DNA of 36,437 nucleotides from Haplomitrium mnioides (GCA_049999725.1 JBNGIS010016513.1:1-36437); one strand, 5' to 3'; shown: positions 9,990 through 22,039, counted from the stretch's first letter. Numbers and translations are program-made. Notes: a model not told the origin generated them from the letters alone.

Positions 9990-10566
9990 TAGCTTTGGTT
10001 TGTGCAAGAGATCAGTCCCAGAAGCATTGGGAGAGTGCTGCTGGTGTTACAATCTTATGGAGAAAGGAGAGGAATGGCATTGTTAGTGCCTGCGCACTGT
10101 GGGGAAGATCCAACCAATTCTCGGGTGGAGTGGGTGATGTAGCAGCTGGGAGGAAGGCATTTAGTGGTGGAAGGAGTAAATGGTCTTGGTTGTGTTAGGA
10201 GGTAACCTGTCGGAGAATTGCAAGTCCATTCCTCCTAAGCAAGGATGGTGTGCACCTTTGTTCATTGAAGAGGACGGTGAATACTTGTAACCAGATTGCA
10301 TCAAATTCAGTAATTGTGTGTATCACAAATTGCTTGGGTTGTGACTACACTATGTGTCTGGTGGGGAAGAATACATGTCTATCCTTTGCTTGGGTGGGTT
10401 GAGAAGAGTATGGGAATGCAAGGTGAGAAGTTCGGGAATGTTAAGACCTGAACTCACTAACAAAGGTTCTGGGGCCGTCTCATTAAAGAGCCTGGTTGTT
10501 CTTTGTCCCCCCTTTCCTTTGAAATATCATCAATTAGGTGTTAAGACAGGAGGGAGGGGCACGACA
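9990..10566. other. Right end of the LTR-like insertion
   Basis: Mixed-composition sequence with short plus-strand frames (such as 10354-10653) and no recognised domain. It ends 'GGGAGGGGCACGACA' directly against the right-hand duplication. No polypurine tract followed by an LTR start was found. Confidence 0.45.
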
Positions 10567-12922
10567 GCAAGGGATTCCGAGTTTTGCTTTGGTATTCATG
10601 CACATAAAGGATTCAAACTTCCACTTCAAAGTCATTGCTCACCTAGGTTGTGATAGTAATTGCGAATAGGGGCTCGAGTAGTCCAAGCAATGAGGAGGGT
10701 TTGAGTTCCGCTTTAGAGTTCCTACGCACACAATCTTCATCAATCCAAGTTGGTTGGGGATTTAAAGTTTTACACTAGAGACCATGCGCGCAAAGGGTCT
10801 TGGCTAGGCTTTGGACTCCATGCATGCCTAGGCTTGGATATTCTATGCATGCATGGGGTCCAATAGTCCAAATGCATACAAGGTTATAAGTTCACCTTCA
10901 AAGCTCACATATGTATAGAGCTCAATAGTCCAAGTGCGCAAATGCTTTCGAGCAATAGGTAGGTAGGAATCAATAAACCACATTTTGAGAATTTGAAAGA
11001 GGTTGGGAGGAGTCTTATGTGCGTATATGGTTTATTGATTCATAATAACGAGAAGAAAATAGAGAAATAGACTTCATATGCGCTTGGAGTCCTAAACAGA
11101 AAGAGGGTTAGAAACCACAACTTTAACTCTATATTTATGAGAGAACATTAGAGGAAAAGAGTCCTTTATTTTCACTCAAAGAGTCCCAAATACATAGGGG
11201 GTACAAACAACAACAACAACAACAAATCCTATACACGCAAGGAGTCTATTGCCCACAAGAAGTCTAGGTTGCAAAAGGATTCTTCTACAAGGCCAAAGAA
11301 ATATAATAATAAAAAAACACAAGAGAAATGAGGCCATTGCATGCATGAAGACCATTATAAAAAGAGGGGTTCAGACTACAACACTAGCTTTGTAATTATA
11401 AAAGATCAATAGAAGAAAAGAATCTCATATGTTGAGTGAGTTTTGGGCATGCACATGGTTGCAAACAACAACAATGAATCTCATAGGCTCATGAGATCTT
11501 TTACACGCAACATGCTACAACTCACAAAGGTACTTTTGTAATTTTTAGATCATGATAAAGAAAATGAATCTTGTATCCTCAAGGAGGCTTATGCGCACAT
11601 AGGGTTGCAAACAACAACATCAAATCTCATGTATACATAGGATTTCTTATGCACACCAAGCTAAAATCTACAAAAGTAATTTTAAGAAAATGATAGAGAA
11701 AACAAATCTTATACACTCAAGGAGTAGTGTAGACCCAAGGGGTTGCAAACAATAATAGTGAATCAAATTTGTGCATAGAGTCTCATACATGAATGGAGTC
11801 TTCTCTACAAGAGAATAGTTGTAACAAGAAGAAACAAAAGGAAGCCAATCCCATATGCTCGCATGAAGTCTCTTATGCACAATGGGTTACAAGTCACACC
11901 CTAAACATTGTAGTTTGTAGAGAACAATAGAGAAAACAAATCTCCAATTTTTAGATAGTCCTATGAACTTATGAGGTTGCAAACAACAACAACAACAACA
12001 AACCCTATGGGAAAAAAGTCTCTTGTGCGCAAAAAGTCTCATATATAAAAATTGCATTTGTACTAGAAACAAAATAGAAAACCAATCATATGTGTGTTTG
12101 GTGTTTGTTTCATACAATGGATTACACACCACAACTCAAACTTTAAAATATTATTAGAACAAGCGAGGAAACAAATATGTTGAACATGTTGAGTCTCATA
12201 TGTATAAGGTAAAACATTTTTTCAACTTTTGCTAGACTCCAAAATGAATCTCTCTCACAATAATTTTATCTCTTCACACATTTCACAAACATCAAATCTA
12301 TTGCATCAAAGAATTTTTATATTTGGAAAGTACATTCTCCAATTCTTTGTAAACCCAAAGAACTTAAAATATAGTCTAGATCATTCTATTCCAAATAAGA
12401 TATATAAAAATCATAAACTTCATATCTGGTAAAATTATTAAGAAAATTATATATGTAGTGAGTCGACATTCTCTCATCATTTCTTTGAAAAAAACTGTCT
12501 ATCCACTCACATGCAAATATCCCTTTAACAAGAAAATCTTTCTTTTCGAAAGATCCTTTAGGATCTGCATTTTTTCAGCTTTTATATTCTTTGGATTCCG
12601 TCATTCCCTACAATAATAGCTTGAATATTGTTCTACAAATAATAGTACTACTTTGCAAAGTAAATGGAGTGCATAAGTTTGTATAAATTATTGGTATTTT
12701 CCATGTGATTTGATGTATGGATTCTTCTTGTTTTGCCAAAAGTACACTTCTCTCACATCTCTTGCACAACAACACACAATTATTTGGCAATATGAAATTC
12801 TCCTCAACTTCATAATTGACTTAGTATCAAGTTTTTTGTGATAAAATTTTGTCATGATTGATTTTTTGGAAAATAATTATCATATAAGGGATTTACTTGT
12901 TTGAGTTTTGGTCTAAATAAAA
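10567..12922. repeat. Interspersed repeat, copy B, right arm
   Basis: It resumes the match to copy A exactly where the left arm broke off, starting at the second GCAAG, and continues colinearly to about 12922. Landmarks shared with A include 'GTCATTGCTCACCTAGGTTG' (10630 and 621), the AACAAC-rich array (11150-12180 and 1495-2525), and the right-end sequence around 12890-12920 (3235-3270 in A). Beyond 12922 the two copies have unrelated flanks. Confidence 0.8.
11150..12180. repeat. Higher-order degenerate tandem repeat in copy B
   Basis: Counterpart of the array at 1495-2525, with the same order of modules: 'AGAGGAAAAGAGTCC', 'GTTGCAAACAACAACAAC' and 'GAGTCTCATATG' phrases. Differences from copy A are substitutions and short indels spread evenly, which fits neutral decay. 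Confidence 0.6.
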
Positions 12923-14690
12923 CAACTCTTTTGCTTGGTTTTTTGATTCGGTCAATGTGCAAATCCAGCTATTGAAGACAATGCATTATCTTCAAGATCT
13001 TCAACATCATACAAAGTGTATTTCCATTTCAGATTGTATTTCTTAAACTAGACCAACAAGTTTCAGTGGTATGAGAGCTTGACTAAGTCAAAACAATATC
13101 CCCCTCAAAATCTTGAATGTTAGGCAATGTTTGTTTCATAATTATTGGAGGACTTGACAATAATTCTAGAAATATATTTTTGGATTGAGAATCATTCCCC
13201 AAACTTCTTCCATGAGTTTGACTAGTCGCTTCACTTTTCTAGATGTTATTGCAGTTGGGCATTTTCTCTCCAACCTGAGGAGCAATAATTGTTTGCCTAA
13301 AATTTTCTCAAGATAGCAATACTTTGCAATAAAAATTTAACAGGTCTTGCAATTCCATTCTGAGAGTAGAAAAAACAAGTACATTGCTATTTTGGACTTC
13401 ATTGTTGTCACTAGTTGTCGATGAAGACACATTCTCAACATGTTGACATGATTGCAATTGAGTATTCTTCAGCATGTCACTCTTGTACTTCTTTTTCTTT
13501 GGAGGAGATTTTTTTCTTGAGTAATGAAATCAAGTTGAAGTATCAAAGCCCATGCACATATAGGGTGTGGTATTTTGGAAATCACTTTGAAGGAGTTATC
13601 TTTTCTTTCTTGACTTGTATGTTGGTCCCATGCATGCATAGGGTTCACTCTTAGATCATATGCATGCATATTATTCTCTCATTGATCATATATATGCATG
13701 GGTTTTATTCCTACGATCGTCACCCAAAGACATTTTTTGTTGTACAATTGGGGTATTTTTAACCCAAAATACTCGCAATCATATTTGATTTTCTTGAGTC
13801 ACCAATCTTTCTCTCATCAAAATTATATTTTGAAAGATGATCGCCTTACAATTGAGATGTAGAACTTTTATGATAGCACAAACATTGAAATTCCAATCAC
13901 TTTTTGACTCTTGTCATTCCCACTATTTGAAAAATAGAAAACAAGATAAATAAATAAATGTTATTAACAAATCAATAGAGTATACACGAGTATGAGAAAG
14001 CTGCTTTTGGAAAAAAAAAAAAAAAAGGTCCATAAAATGAGAAAAAAGTGAAACTTATGAGAGAGAAAAAAAAACTAGAAATGTGCAAATAATTAGTGCA
14101 ATAGATACTATTTTCTTAACTATGAGAAATGACACGGTGAAAGCTATATGAATGATATTTAAGCGAGAAAACCAACCTTAAATTTTCAAATATAAAAGAA
14201 ACCCCATATAGAAAGATCCCTTCCAATGTTGTATACACTTGTGTCACTTTGTTTTTGTTTTTTACATGCAACTTTTGTTCTCTTTTCATTTTAGCTTTAA
14301 TTTGCCTTCTCAGTTTCATATTTCAATTTGCTAGACATTTTTTTTGTTCCATTTTTTGATGTGTAGATGTGGTAAAGCTAATTGAGTTGATTAAATTTAC
14401 CCATGAATGGCTAATTTCCTTTGGTACAAGTCAAAATCTTGAAAAACATCTATACATATCTCTAGAGTGGCCAAACAACCAAATACAATCTTGCGAGGCT
14501 GGCCCAAGTTATGATGATGCAAGAAGAAAACATGGCCTATATTGGGCTTCTTGTGAGTAGCCTAGAGAGAATTAGATTCTACAAGACCTCAACAAAGAAA
14601 TTCAAAGTTGAGGAGACCAAGAGGAAGAACAATTTCAACAAAGACCTCATCAAAGCTTAGAAGAACGGATAGGTAGCTTGAATTACTGTT
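12923..14690. other. AT-rich region after copy B; possible LTR-retrotransposon remnant
   Basis: No gene is recognised. A primer-binding-site-like motif at 13077 suggests that the sequence just left of it is the 3' edge of an old LTR and that the sequence to the right was once internal. I found no gag or pol motif in 13100-14690. Short frames at 13415-13654 and 14116-14319 look like chance. A poly-A run lies at about 14011-14026. Confidence 0.35.
13077..13088 (+). promoter_or_regulatory. Primer binding site-like motif (initiator tRNA-Met)
   Basis: TGGTATGAGAGC differs at one base from TGGTATCAGAGC, the complement of the 3' end of plant initiator tRNA-Met that primes many LTR retrotransposons. 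It is preceded by 'ACAAGTTTCAG', similar to the short spacer found after an LTR. No matching second LTR was found in the window. Confidence 0.35.
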
Positions 14691-14944
14691 TTGGTTTGTT
14701 TTGATGATTTGAGTCTATGCACGCATGGGCTGCAACTTTCCATGCTTGTTAGTACTAGCTTATGTATACGTAGGATTGAGCTTTTGTTGCTTTGCCATGT
14801 TTTCCAAACCCTTTCCATGTATAGGTTAAACTTGAACCGACAAAAATTGTCACAGTCCATGTGCACAAAGACTCCCAAGTCCATGGGTAATTGTTGAATC
14901 TAAGTGCATATGTATTTCCATCATCTAGGTGTGACAAGTATTAC

Positions 14945-14968
14945 AGAGTCCATATGCATATGGACTCT
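14945..14968. repeat. 24-bp perfect palindrome
   Basis: The central 20 bases are AGTCCATATGCATATGGACT, and the flanking pairs extend symmetry to 24 bases without mismatch. It is an intact version of the core that appears degenerately across the left two thirds of the window. Confidence 0.9.
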
Positions 14969-15204
14969 ATTGTCTAGGTGTGCTTTGTCTTTCAACTATT
15001 GTTTTTGTTTATTTTTCAGTTGGCGCAGTTTTGTATGACTTGTTGCCACCTACTCCAACATCAAACAAGTGGATTGAGACTTCATCAAGCACATGTTTTC
15101 TTTGATATTTGTGAAGCTCAAACTTGGCATGACAACATCATAGTGCATTCTGCACCAAAGTGCGGCCACTTTCACTACAAATGAAATAGGTGAAGTGTCT
15201 ATTG

Positions 15205-17535
15205 GTACAAAGAACAATGAGGCCAAGCCCCCAAAAAATGTTAAAAATATCCACAAAGTTAGAAAAAGAAGAAGCCAACTCCAAAAAATCTTCTACAGAG
15301 CAAACCTCCCCCTACTTCTCCTCCAAGTGCAACCCAAACAATTTTGTCTTCTTTATAGGATAGTAGTTCTGATGAGGAGCTTGAGCCTGAGCTTGAGCAT
15401 CAAGAGGCACGAGTGTCAAGAACAAAGTGGACAAGCTATAATAGAATAAGAACGTTCCAAGAGAGGGAACAAGAAGATCTTTGTACGATTTATAAGAAAA
15501 TAAAGTAAAATTAGAGAGGCGGTTATTTAGTCTCCCAAAGCTAGGGATGGATAACTAAAGGCCATTCAAGATCAAAAGTTTGAATGAGGATTTTTTTGAG
15601 CTTTTAGCTCAATATATGATCACAAATAAGTATGCACATTCATTTTTCATTGTTGTTGTGAATCTAAAATGCAATTTGCAAGATAATTTAATGTTTGACA
15701 TCAAGAACCTTGACGATTACTACTACAAGATTGACAAGGGTTATCAAAGTGTTGCTGCAAGGTAGCTTTTGATCACCAAATATAGAGTGAAGAATCCAAT
15801 GTTATCTCTCTCTAGTTACTATGTCTACATGAGCCTCACACTCACAAAAGCTCAAATTTTGGCAATTGATGATAATTTTGAGTAGAAGTATTGTTTAGAG
15901 ATGATCTCTATTCAAAAAGTTGAGTGTAGGCTTTAGCATTTTATAGAATGTCGAATGATTTCATCCCAAAAATTAAAAAGGGAATTTGTGTTGAAGACTT
16001 TGGAAATAAAACCAAAGTCTACTCTTAAGAAGATAGTCACTTCTCATGACAACTATTTTTGACTTGTGTTTTACAATATGGAGTTGTGGCAGCTACAACA
16101 TGCTATTTTTACAATGTGGGAAAAGAAACTCATTAAGAGCCAAAAGCCAAAGACTAGGGGTTCTCTTAAAATGAGAGATATAAAGTGGTCACCTTGAAGA
16201 TCACTTCAAGGTCTTCCTCACAAAACAAAGTCTCTACTTTGAAAAGGGTGGCGGTGATATAGCTCTCTCTATAGACAACATGTCTCGAGAGGTGGGACAA
16301 GAATAAAGTTTTGGCTATTATGATGAAGTTTTTTTGTTTGAATGTTTATTTCTAGACTTGGGAGGAGGCTCTAATGGAATATCCCATCCACATGGATGAG
16401 TCCAAGATGTCCTCCTTCTACTCATCTTTTGATAAACATTTGTTAAGTTTAATGTTTCTTTAGAGTTAACTTGATTGTTTGATTTGATTTCAGTAGCTTT
16501 CTAGCAATGTTGGGAGTCCATGTGCGTATGGACTTGGGAGTACTTGTACAAAAGGACTTTCATATCCATGCACATATAGACTAGGGAAGATTTGATGTGC
16601 ACATAGAATAGGCAAGAGTATTTGCACGCATAGTCTCCATGCGTAGTCTTTGCGCATATGGACTCCTCGTTACTTTGTTGATAGCTTCTTTATCTTACTC
16701 TCTTTTTTGTTGCAAGTTTGTACCAATTATTAGTATAGTTTTAATTATGAAGGGTGATAAAATAGTAAAGCATCAATTGGCAAAGAAGTTGATTGTTGCA
16801 GCAAAAGAAGAAGACTAGGGGTGTCAAGGAGGCAACTAAAAAGCAAGACCAAGCTCCAACCTTTGTGGATAGACTCAACTTGGTGCACTATGGATTCCAA
16901 TGAGAGTCTAATGCCGTACAACATTAAGGAATGTGAACACAATAGTTCCAAATGTTTTTGTAAGAATGATATTTTCGATATGGTATCATCTTTTGAGGTA
17001 GTCACTACTCATATTTTGGTCATTTGTTATAATTCATTCCTTCTAACACTTTGGCTTTGAGGAGGATGCCTTTTTGGAAATTTCTTGTGCAATCGATCGC
17101 AATGTCTGGTGAGTTACTATTGCAGTTTGTTTTCATATTTGTTTCCTATGTTTCTTTCTATGTGAGTTTTTTGCTTCATTGTTATGTCTAATTATTTTGA
17201 TAGTATTGCAACAAAGACAAAAGAAATATCCATCACTCTTATGATTGCAGAATAACGCATGTGCATAAATACTAGACGACTAGCTACAAGACTAAAGAAG
17301 GCAAGAAAAACATGAAAACCTTCAACATTTGGGTTGACAAAGCCACTAGACAACATTGCCAAATAATGCGCTCAAATTTCAGGTTTCTTGCTATTTTTGC
17401 AAAGCTAAAACATCCAAAGTATGATGTTCTTGTGAATGTTTCCGAGAAGTCGCAAACACTTTATTATTTTTTCTCAAACATTTGTCTTCATGGCTCGATT
17501 GAACTTTGGACCTTTGCTATAGGTCAAGCATAGGA
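15205..17535 (+). pseudogene. Decayed, possibly coding stretch of unknown identity
   Basis: Several plus-strand frames read protein-like sequence with only scattered stops. About 15273-15500 gives a proline-rich segment, then an acidic DSSSDEELEPE segment and a basic one. About 15580-16196 stays readable through a few stop codons. About 17212-17533 gives a basic, aromatic-rich segment. A T-rich tract ending in TTTTTCAG (about 14999-15019) could be a splice acceptor. I recognise none of these segments. They could be exons of a dead gene, a dead retroelement gag, or chance. The palindromic module cluster at 16505-16670 interrupts the run. Confidence 0.25.
16505..16670. repeat. Cluster of palindromic AGTCCATGYGCATATGGACT-type modules
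   Basis: Five or six modules follow each other at irregular spacing. The clearest, at 16515-16534, reads AGTCCATGTGCGTATGGACT, palindromic except for two mispaired position pairs. The others keep the 'CCATGCACATATAGACT' or 'TTTGCGCATATGGACTCC' form. Confidence 0.6.
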
Positions 17536-17984
17536 ATTGTGCGTCCCTTGAAGTTAATGAGAAACTATATTGCTATAGAGTATGATCAACAATAGTCAGT
17601 TTGTATTCCACAATGTGTTTTGATAATGCCTTCTTTGCTATCCGATGTAACTGAGTCTTAGATTATCTACAATTACTATAAGAAGCATGTTCTTTCTGGT
17701 ACATCTACTGCATGTGGAGGCATCTTGATTCAGCTACGGCTATGGATGTTAAACCCTCACAGACATTAGCAAGCCATAAAGGATAGTGTTTGTCGTGAAG
17801 AAGATGAAGAAGCCACACATTGGTGTGTGTGAATATTTCAAATATAAGTAAAGCTTTTGTTCATATAATTTTGTTGAAGTGCATGTTGGCATGGACATCC
17901 GTTTATGATTGAATGAGTTCTTCAAAAAATAGAAGATAGTATGCAAGATGTTTGCGCTGAAGTCCATGTGCGCATAAGTGTTGC

Positions 17985-18545
17985 TAATTTATTTTAATCT
18001 TACAAGTATGTAGATGATAGATATAATTAACAAATTCCATATGTGTATAGTCATCCTTGTTTGATTTAAATATTTTAAACATATATATGAAAATTGTTAA
18101 TGATGAAGTTCTTATTAGCCTCAACAACACTGTTTGACTTTGATGCTTAGAATATTTATGGCAGTTAAAAGAGATAGACTCCATGCATATATAAGGGTCC
18201 TTGTTTGATTTTGATGTTAAGAGTATACGTTTTGAGGATATAAGTAGTGAAGTTTATACTCGCATAGTCATCATTGTTTCATTTTGATCTTGAAAGATAT
18301 ATGTGTTGAATTCCAAGAGCACATTGTTGTTTTAGTTTGATTTTCATCCTATAAGTAAATACATAGAAGTTAAAGGCGGTGTTCTTCTTGCATGAATGTA
18401 TGTTTGATTTTGATCTTAAAACAATATGTTTAGAATTTCTGAATGATGAAGTTCATGCATTCATAAACGTATTTTATTTGATTGAATATGTTTTGTTTTT
18501 AAGTTTGCATGTTTTAATCAATTTTTGATTTTACAAGTATTACTA
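17985..18545. repeat. Degenerate tandem array of about 70 bp
   Basis: The landmark TGTTTGATTTTGATCTTA and its variants start at about 18059, 18131, 18202, 18275, 18334, 18401 and 18475, so steps run from 59 to 74 bases. Each unit also carries a 'GAAGTTCATGCGCATAGTCATC' type segment, linking it to the palindromic module family. About eight copies are present. Confidence 0.65.
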
Positions 18546-20750
18546 TGAAACTTGAAAGTATTTAATAGTGATGTTATAATGCCTTAAATATATTCACTGT
18601 GTGGTGATGTTCATCTTTTTTTAAGGATTTGTTTTTCAAATATTACTAGTATATACATGAAATAAACAATTCGGATGTATACACAAATTTTGGCAAAAAG
18701 AAAATCATAGACATCAAATTGGTGACTTTCAATGCTCAATTTCAACAATCAGTTTTTATAAGTGCCATATGAAACACAAACTCACTTGCAGTTTATGGTT
18801 CAAAGTAGTAGTTGTTACATGTACTCTTAAGATAAAAAGATGTGTCTAGTTCTTCTACTTCTTCATCATTATTGTCTTCTTCAAGACACATGCTATCGTC
18901 AACGAGAGAATTTTATGTGAGTTTGGCACCCACAACTATCGATATGTCTAAACAAGATTTTTACCCTAAAGATTTGTAGAAATTCACCAAAAGAACTTTC
19001 AGTACTAAGAAAAGTAGGTTCTTTGCAGCATGCATGAACTAACTGAGACTCTAGAGTCTCAAATTATACATGTGTATGTTCTTAAGCAAAATTCCATGAC
19101 CAAATCTTGCTTCTTTCAAAAAATACTCAATAAAATAATTGTATAATGCTTGCAAAATTTTGAAAGACGCGCACAAAAGCATTATCTCTTAGATGTTTCA
19201 GTTTTGCACAAATTGTCAGAGCACTCACAATGGAGTGAATGGTCTAGCATTGACATTATAAAGTTGAATCAATATGAAAATTGAAGTTTTTCATATTTCT
19301 CTTCCTTTTGATTATCTAGTATTTGATCAACTAGTACTCAAGCGTATAAACAATTTTAGAACGATATGAATGATTTATGTTGCTTTTATTTTTGAAAGAC
19401 AACACTTTAGAAAACATTGGATAAAATATGAAAAATCTAAATCACCTAGTATGAACAATAAAAAAAAAAATATTGACAAATTATAACTCACTAGACATTG
19501 TGATTGATAGCACAACAACCCTCTAACAAAGCATCCTCTACAATTCAAAGTTGTTGCAAGAAACAGATGATGAAAAAAGACCAATAGTAAGAGGCAGTGA
19601 TTGCAAATTGTAACACCATGTTCCAAATCATTGTGCTTGAATTCTTTTAGATTATAGCGGTAGGGAATATCAACAATTGCCAAAGTAAATGCCATGGGCT
19701 TCATGAAGCCCTTGAGTTGTTGTATATTTGACTTTTTGTGGACTTTGTAGTTGAGTGCATTGAGTTTGTCTACGTAGGATTGCAGCTTTTATTCATGTGT
19801 GTCCACTCTAATACCTCCAAAACTCATGCAAGCAGCTTCATCTAGCTCCAAGGACTTCCAATCTTTTGTTCATTTGCACTTTTGACCTTCTTTTTTCATT
19901 TTAATGTTGAGGTAAACTTCTTTGCAAGTTGACATTTGACACTTTTATCTATATAAGAGATTCATGTTCCTTAGCCAAATGGTGATTGTCTCATCACTAA
20001 TGAGACATCTCAAGATAGTGGCCTCCCAATTTTTTTTTCTTCTTTCAAAATCGATTGAGTATCCAACTAATCTCATTTTTGAAAAGTATGCATGTACTTG
20101 TGTCTTGCTCTCTTGCTCTAAGACACAAGTACCTCCTTGTTTGTAGGTTTTGGCTTCTGATATAAACTATCGTATGATTTTGATGATTAAATCTTAAGTG
20201 ATTTCTTCTTAATGAGAAAACGATGCTCAAACACTTTGGAGTAGAGTTGGAGCCCCCATTCTAAAGTAATGTTGACTCTTTGTTTTCTTAGAGGAGTCAG
20301 TTAGTAGCTTGGCTGCTTTATGCTTTATACTTGTAGAAGTTCCCATTGTTGGGATAGATGCAGGAATAACAACATGATGTGGAATGCGCACTAGAGGACT
20401 ACTACAAATCACCTACAAAATACTCAATTGGAAAACAAGTTTAATAAAATCTTGTTCTACCCTTTTGGCATTCATGTACGTATTGACATACTTAGATCAC
20501 AACTTGACCATCTATGAAAAGAAAATCAACATGCTAGATGTCAAGTGGAAACTCCATACTCAAATAAACCAAGTGCTTTTTAATATCGAGCGAAAGAGCA
20601 TACACAGACAAATTAAAAACATGGAGTTTGGCAAGGTGGAGTCTATATGAGCATAAACTCCACAACTCTACCCGCACATGGATTGTTGAAGCTTTTGTGC
20701 TCATTGACTCATGTAGTACCTAAGCAAAATGGCTCAAGTTCAATGTTTGG
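18546..20750. other. AT-rich region, no gene recognised
   Basis: Contains open frames of up to 109 codons, such as 19375-19704 on the minus strand, which is cysteine- and leucine-rich and unrecognised. An 18-bp perfect palindrome, TGAGACTCTAGAGTCTCA, lies at 19044-19061. I see no tandem array or transposon end. Confidence 0.45.
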
Positions 20751-20751
20751 A

Positions 20752-21085
20752 AGCCTATGCTTGCATGGACTAGTATAGCCCATACACGCATAGACTACTG
20801 TAGCCTATATACATATAGACTATTGAATCTTCTACATGCAAAAGAGTAGAACCAGATTAGAGCTCATATGCATATGGATTATTGAAGCCCATATGCGCAT
20901 GAACTACTAAAGCCTAAGCACATTTGAGTTGCTAAAGCCTATTCACTTATAGACTATTGAAACCCATACACTCATAGAAAGCTAAAGCCCATACGTATAT
21001 GGATTGTTGAAATCCATCTATGCATGGAAAAACAAAGCCCACACATGCATTCAAAGGTGAAGCTCATGCATCTATAGATTGTTGA
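20752..21085. repeat. 25-bp minisatellite, about 13 copies, near-exact register
   Basis: Units begin at 20752, 20777, 20802 and 20827. After a 9-base insert (20852-20860) they continue at 20861, 20886, 20911, 20936, 20961, 20986, 21011, 21036 and 21061. The step is exactly 25 bases although the units differ by many substitutions. The consensus is roughly AGCCCATAYGCATATAGACT followed by ATTGA, with the same palindromic core as the rest of the region. Confidence 0.9.
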
Positions 21086-22039
21086 AGCTCAAGCAAGCTT
21101 TGGCCCCCATCTTGGAACCTAACCACACATAAAAATCATTTGACCTTTACTTTTTGTGTGCGGCCAATAGGTTGTTGTTGAATGTATCTATCATTGATAT
21201 CTTCTATGTTAACAAATATAAAATGTTGACCATTTTAAATCCACTAACTGAAATGTTGCTTACCAACATGCCAAAATGAGTTTTTTTTTTTCCTTTCGCA
21301 AATCATAGCAATAAAGTTGAGCAATTTTTTATTGCTATTTTTGTATATGTCGCTCTACAAGTAAACATATTTTGCTGGTCAGTGACTAGTGTCATGAAAA
21401 ATGAGTCATTTGTGTCTCAATTTCTTTGGTTAAATCAACTTAACAACATCATGTATTGAAAATGGTTGTTTTGTTGTGGGTCCCTAGCCTTTGAAGTCTT
21501 ATCAATGAATTAATGGATTTCATAAACCAAGACGATCGTCAAGAAATGCAAAAGGAGAGGAGCCATCGCTAAATATTCAAATCAAGTCCCAATGAAAGAC
21601 AAGATTCTCTTGGTGGAATGGCAAACACAACAAGTTCAAAATTTGTTCTTAATGGAGTATTGGTTTGAATTCAACAATAAGTATATCAGTTGTAAATGAA
21701 ATAGAGAAATGAATTTAGATACATGTAGATTGCAAAACTAGAATAAAAAAGTAAGAGTAAAAAAATGAGTAAGATCAAGAAAAATATAGAACTATTTTGC
21801 AAAGGCAAAAATGTTGTCAAAAGAAAAAGCCATAATCAAAAGAAAAATCTTTCTATATGTTCTATATATATGTGAATTGTTCACCCTAGATTNNNNNNNN
21901 NNNNNNNNNNNNNNNNNNNNNNNNNNNNNNNNNNNNNNNNNNNNNNNNNNNNNNNNNNNNNNNNNNNNNNNNNNNNNNNNNNNNNNNNNNNNTTTTATAC
22001 CAAGCAAATTCTACTATGAATTGTAAATGTATTTCTTAG
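21086..22039. other. AT-rich region with a 100-N gap, no gene recognised
   Basis: Only short frames occur. The gap lies at 21893-21992. No repeat boundary is visible until copy C. Confidence 0.45.
21893..21992. other. Assembly gap of 100 N
   Basis: Exactly 100 N within AT-rich sequence. Confidence 0.99.

Larger units (their letters stand above)
6456..10566. mobile_element. 4111-bp LTR-like insertion, probably a long solo LTR
   Basis: The segment splits copy B. It begins TGTC and ends GACA, so it has the TG..CA ends and the short inverted repeat of LTRs. It is flanked by a 5-bp duplication, the size made by retroviral-type integrases. It is less AT-rich than its host repeat. I searched by eye for a direct repeat of its first few hundred bases near its right end, for a primer binding site and for gag/pol motifs, and found none. 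That argues against a full element and for one long LTR left after recombination. It could also be a non-autonomous element with unrecognised short LTRs. A TATA-like site (7163) and three internal tandem arrays (8653-9360) fit an LTR promoter region. Its strand is uncertain. Confidence 0.7.

Noticed and set aside
1-12922. Copies A and B as the two LTRs of one giant retrotransposon
   Set aside because: Their ends are not TG..CA, the right flanks lack a PBS at the same distance, and the sequence between them has no gag-pol. A separate duplication or insertion history fits better.
19044-19061. 18-bp palindrome TGAGACTCTAGAGTCTCA as a functional site
   Set aside because: It is isolated and has no relative nearby. 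Kept only as a note.
20752-21085. Possible CRISPR array (25-bp regular repeats)
   Set aside because: Units are contiguous with no spacers, degenerate, and set in a plant-like genome.
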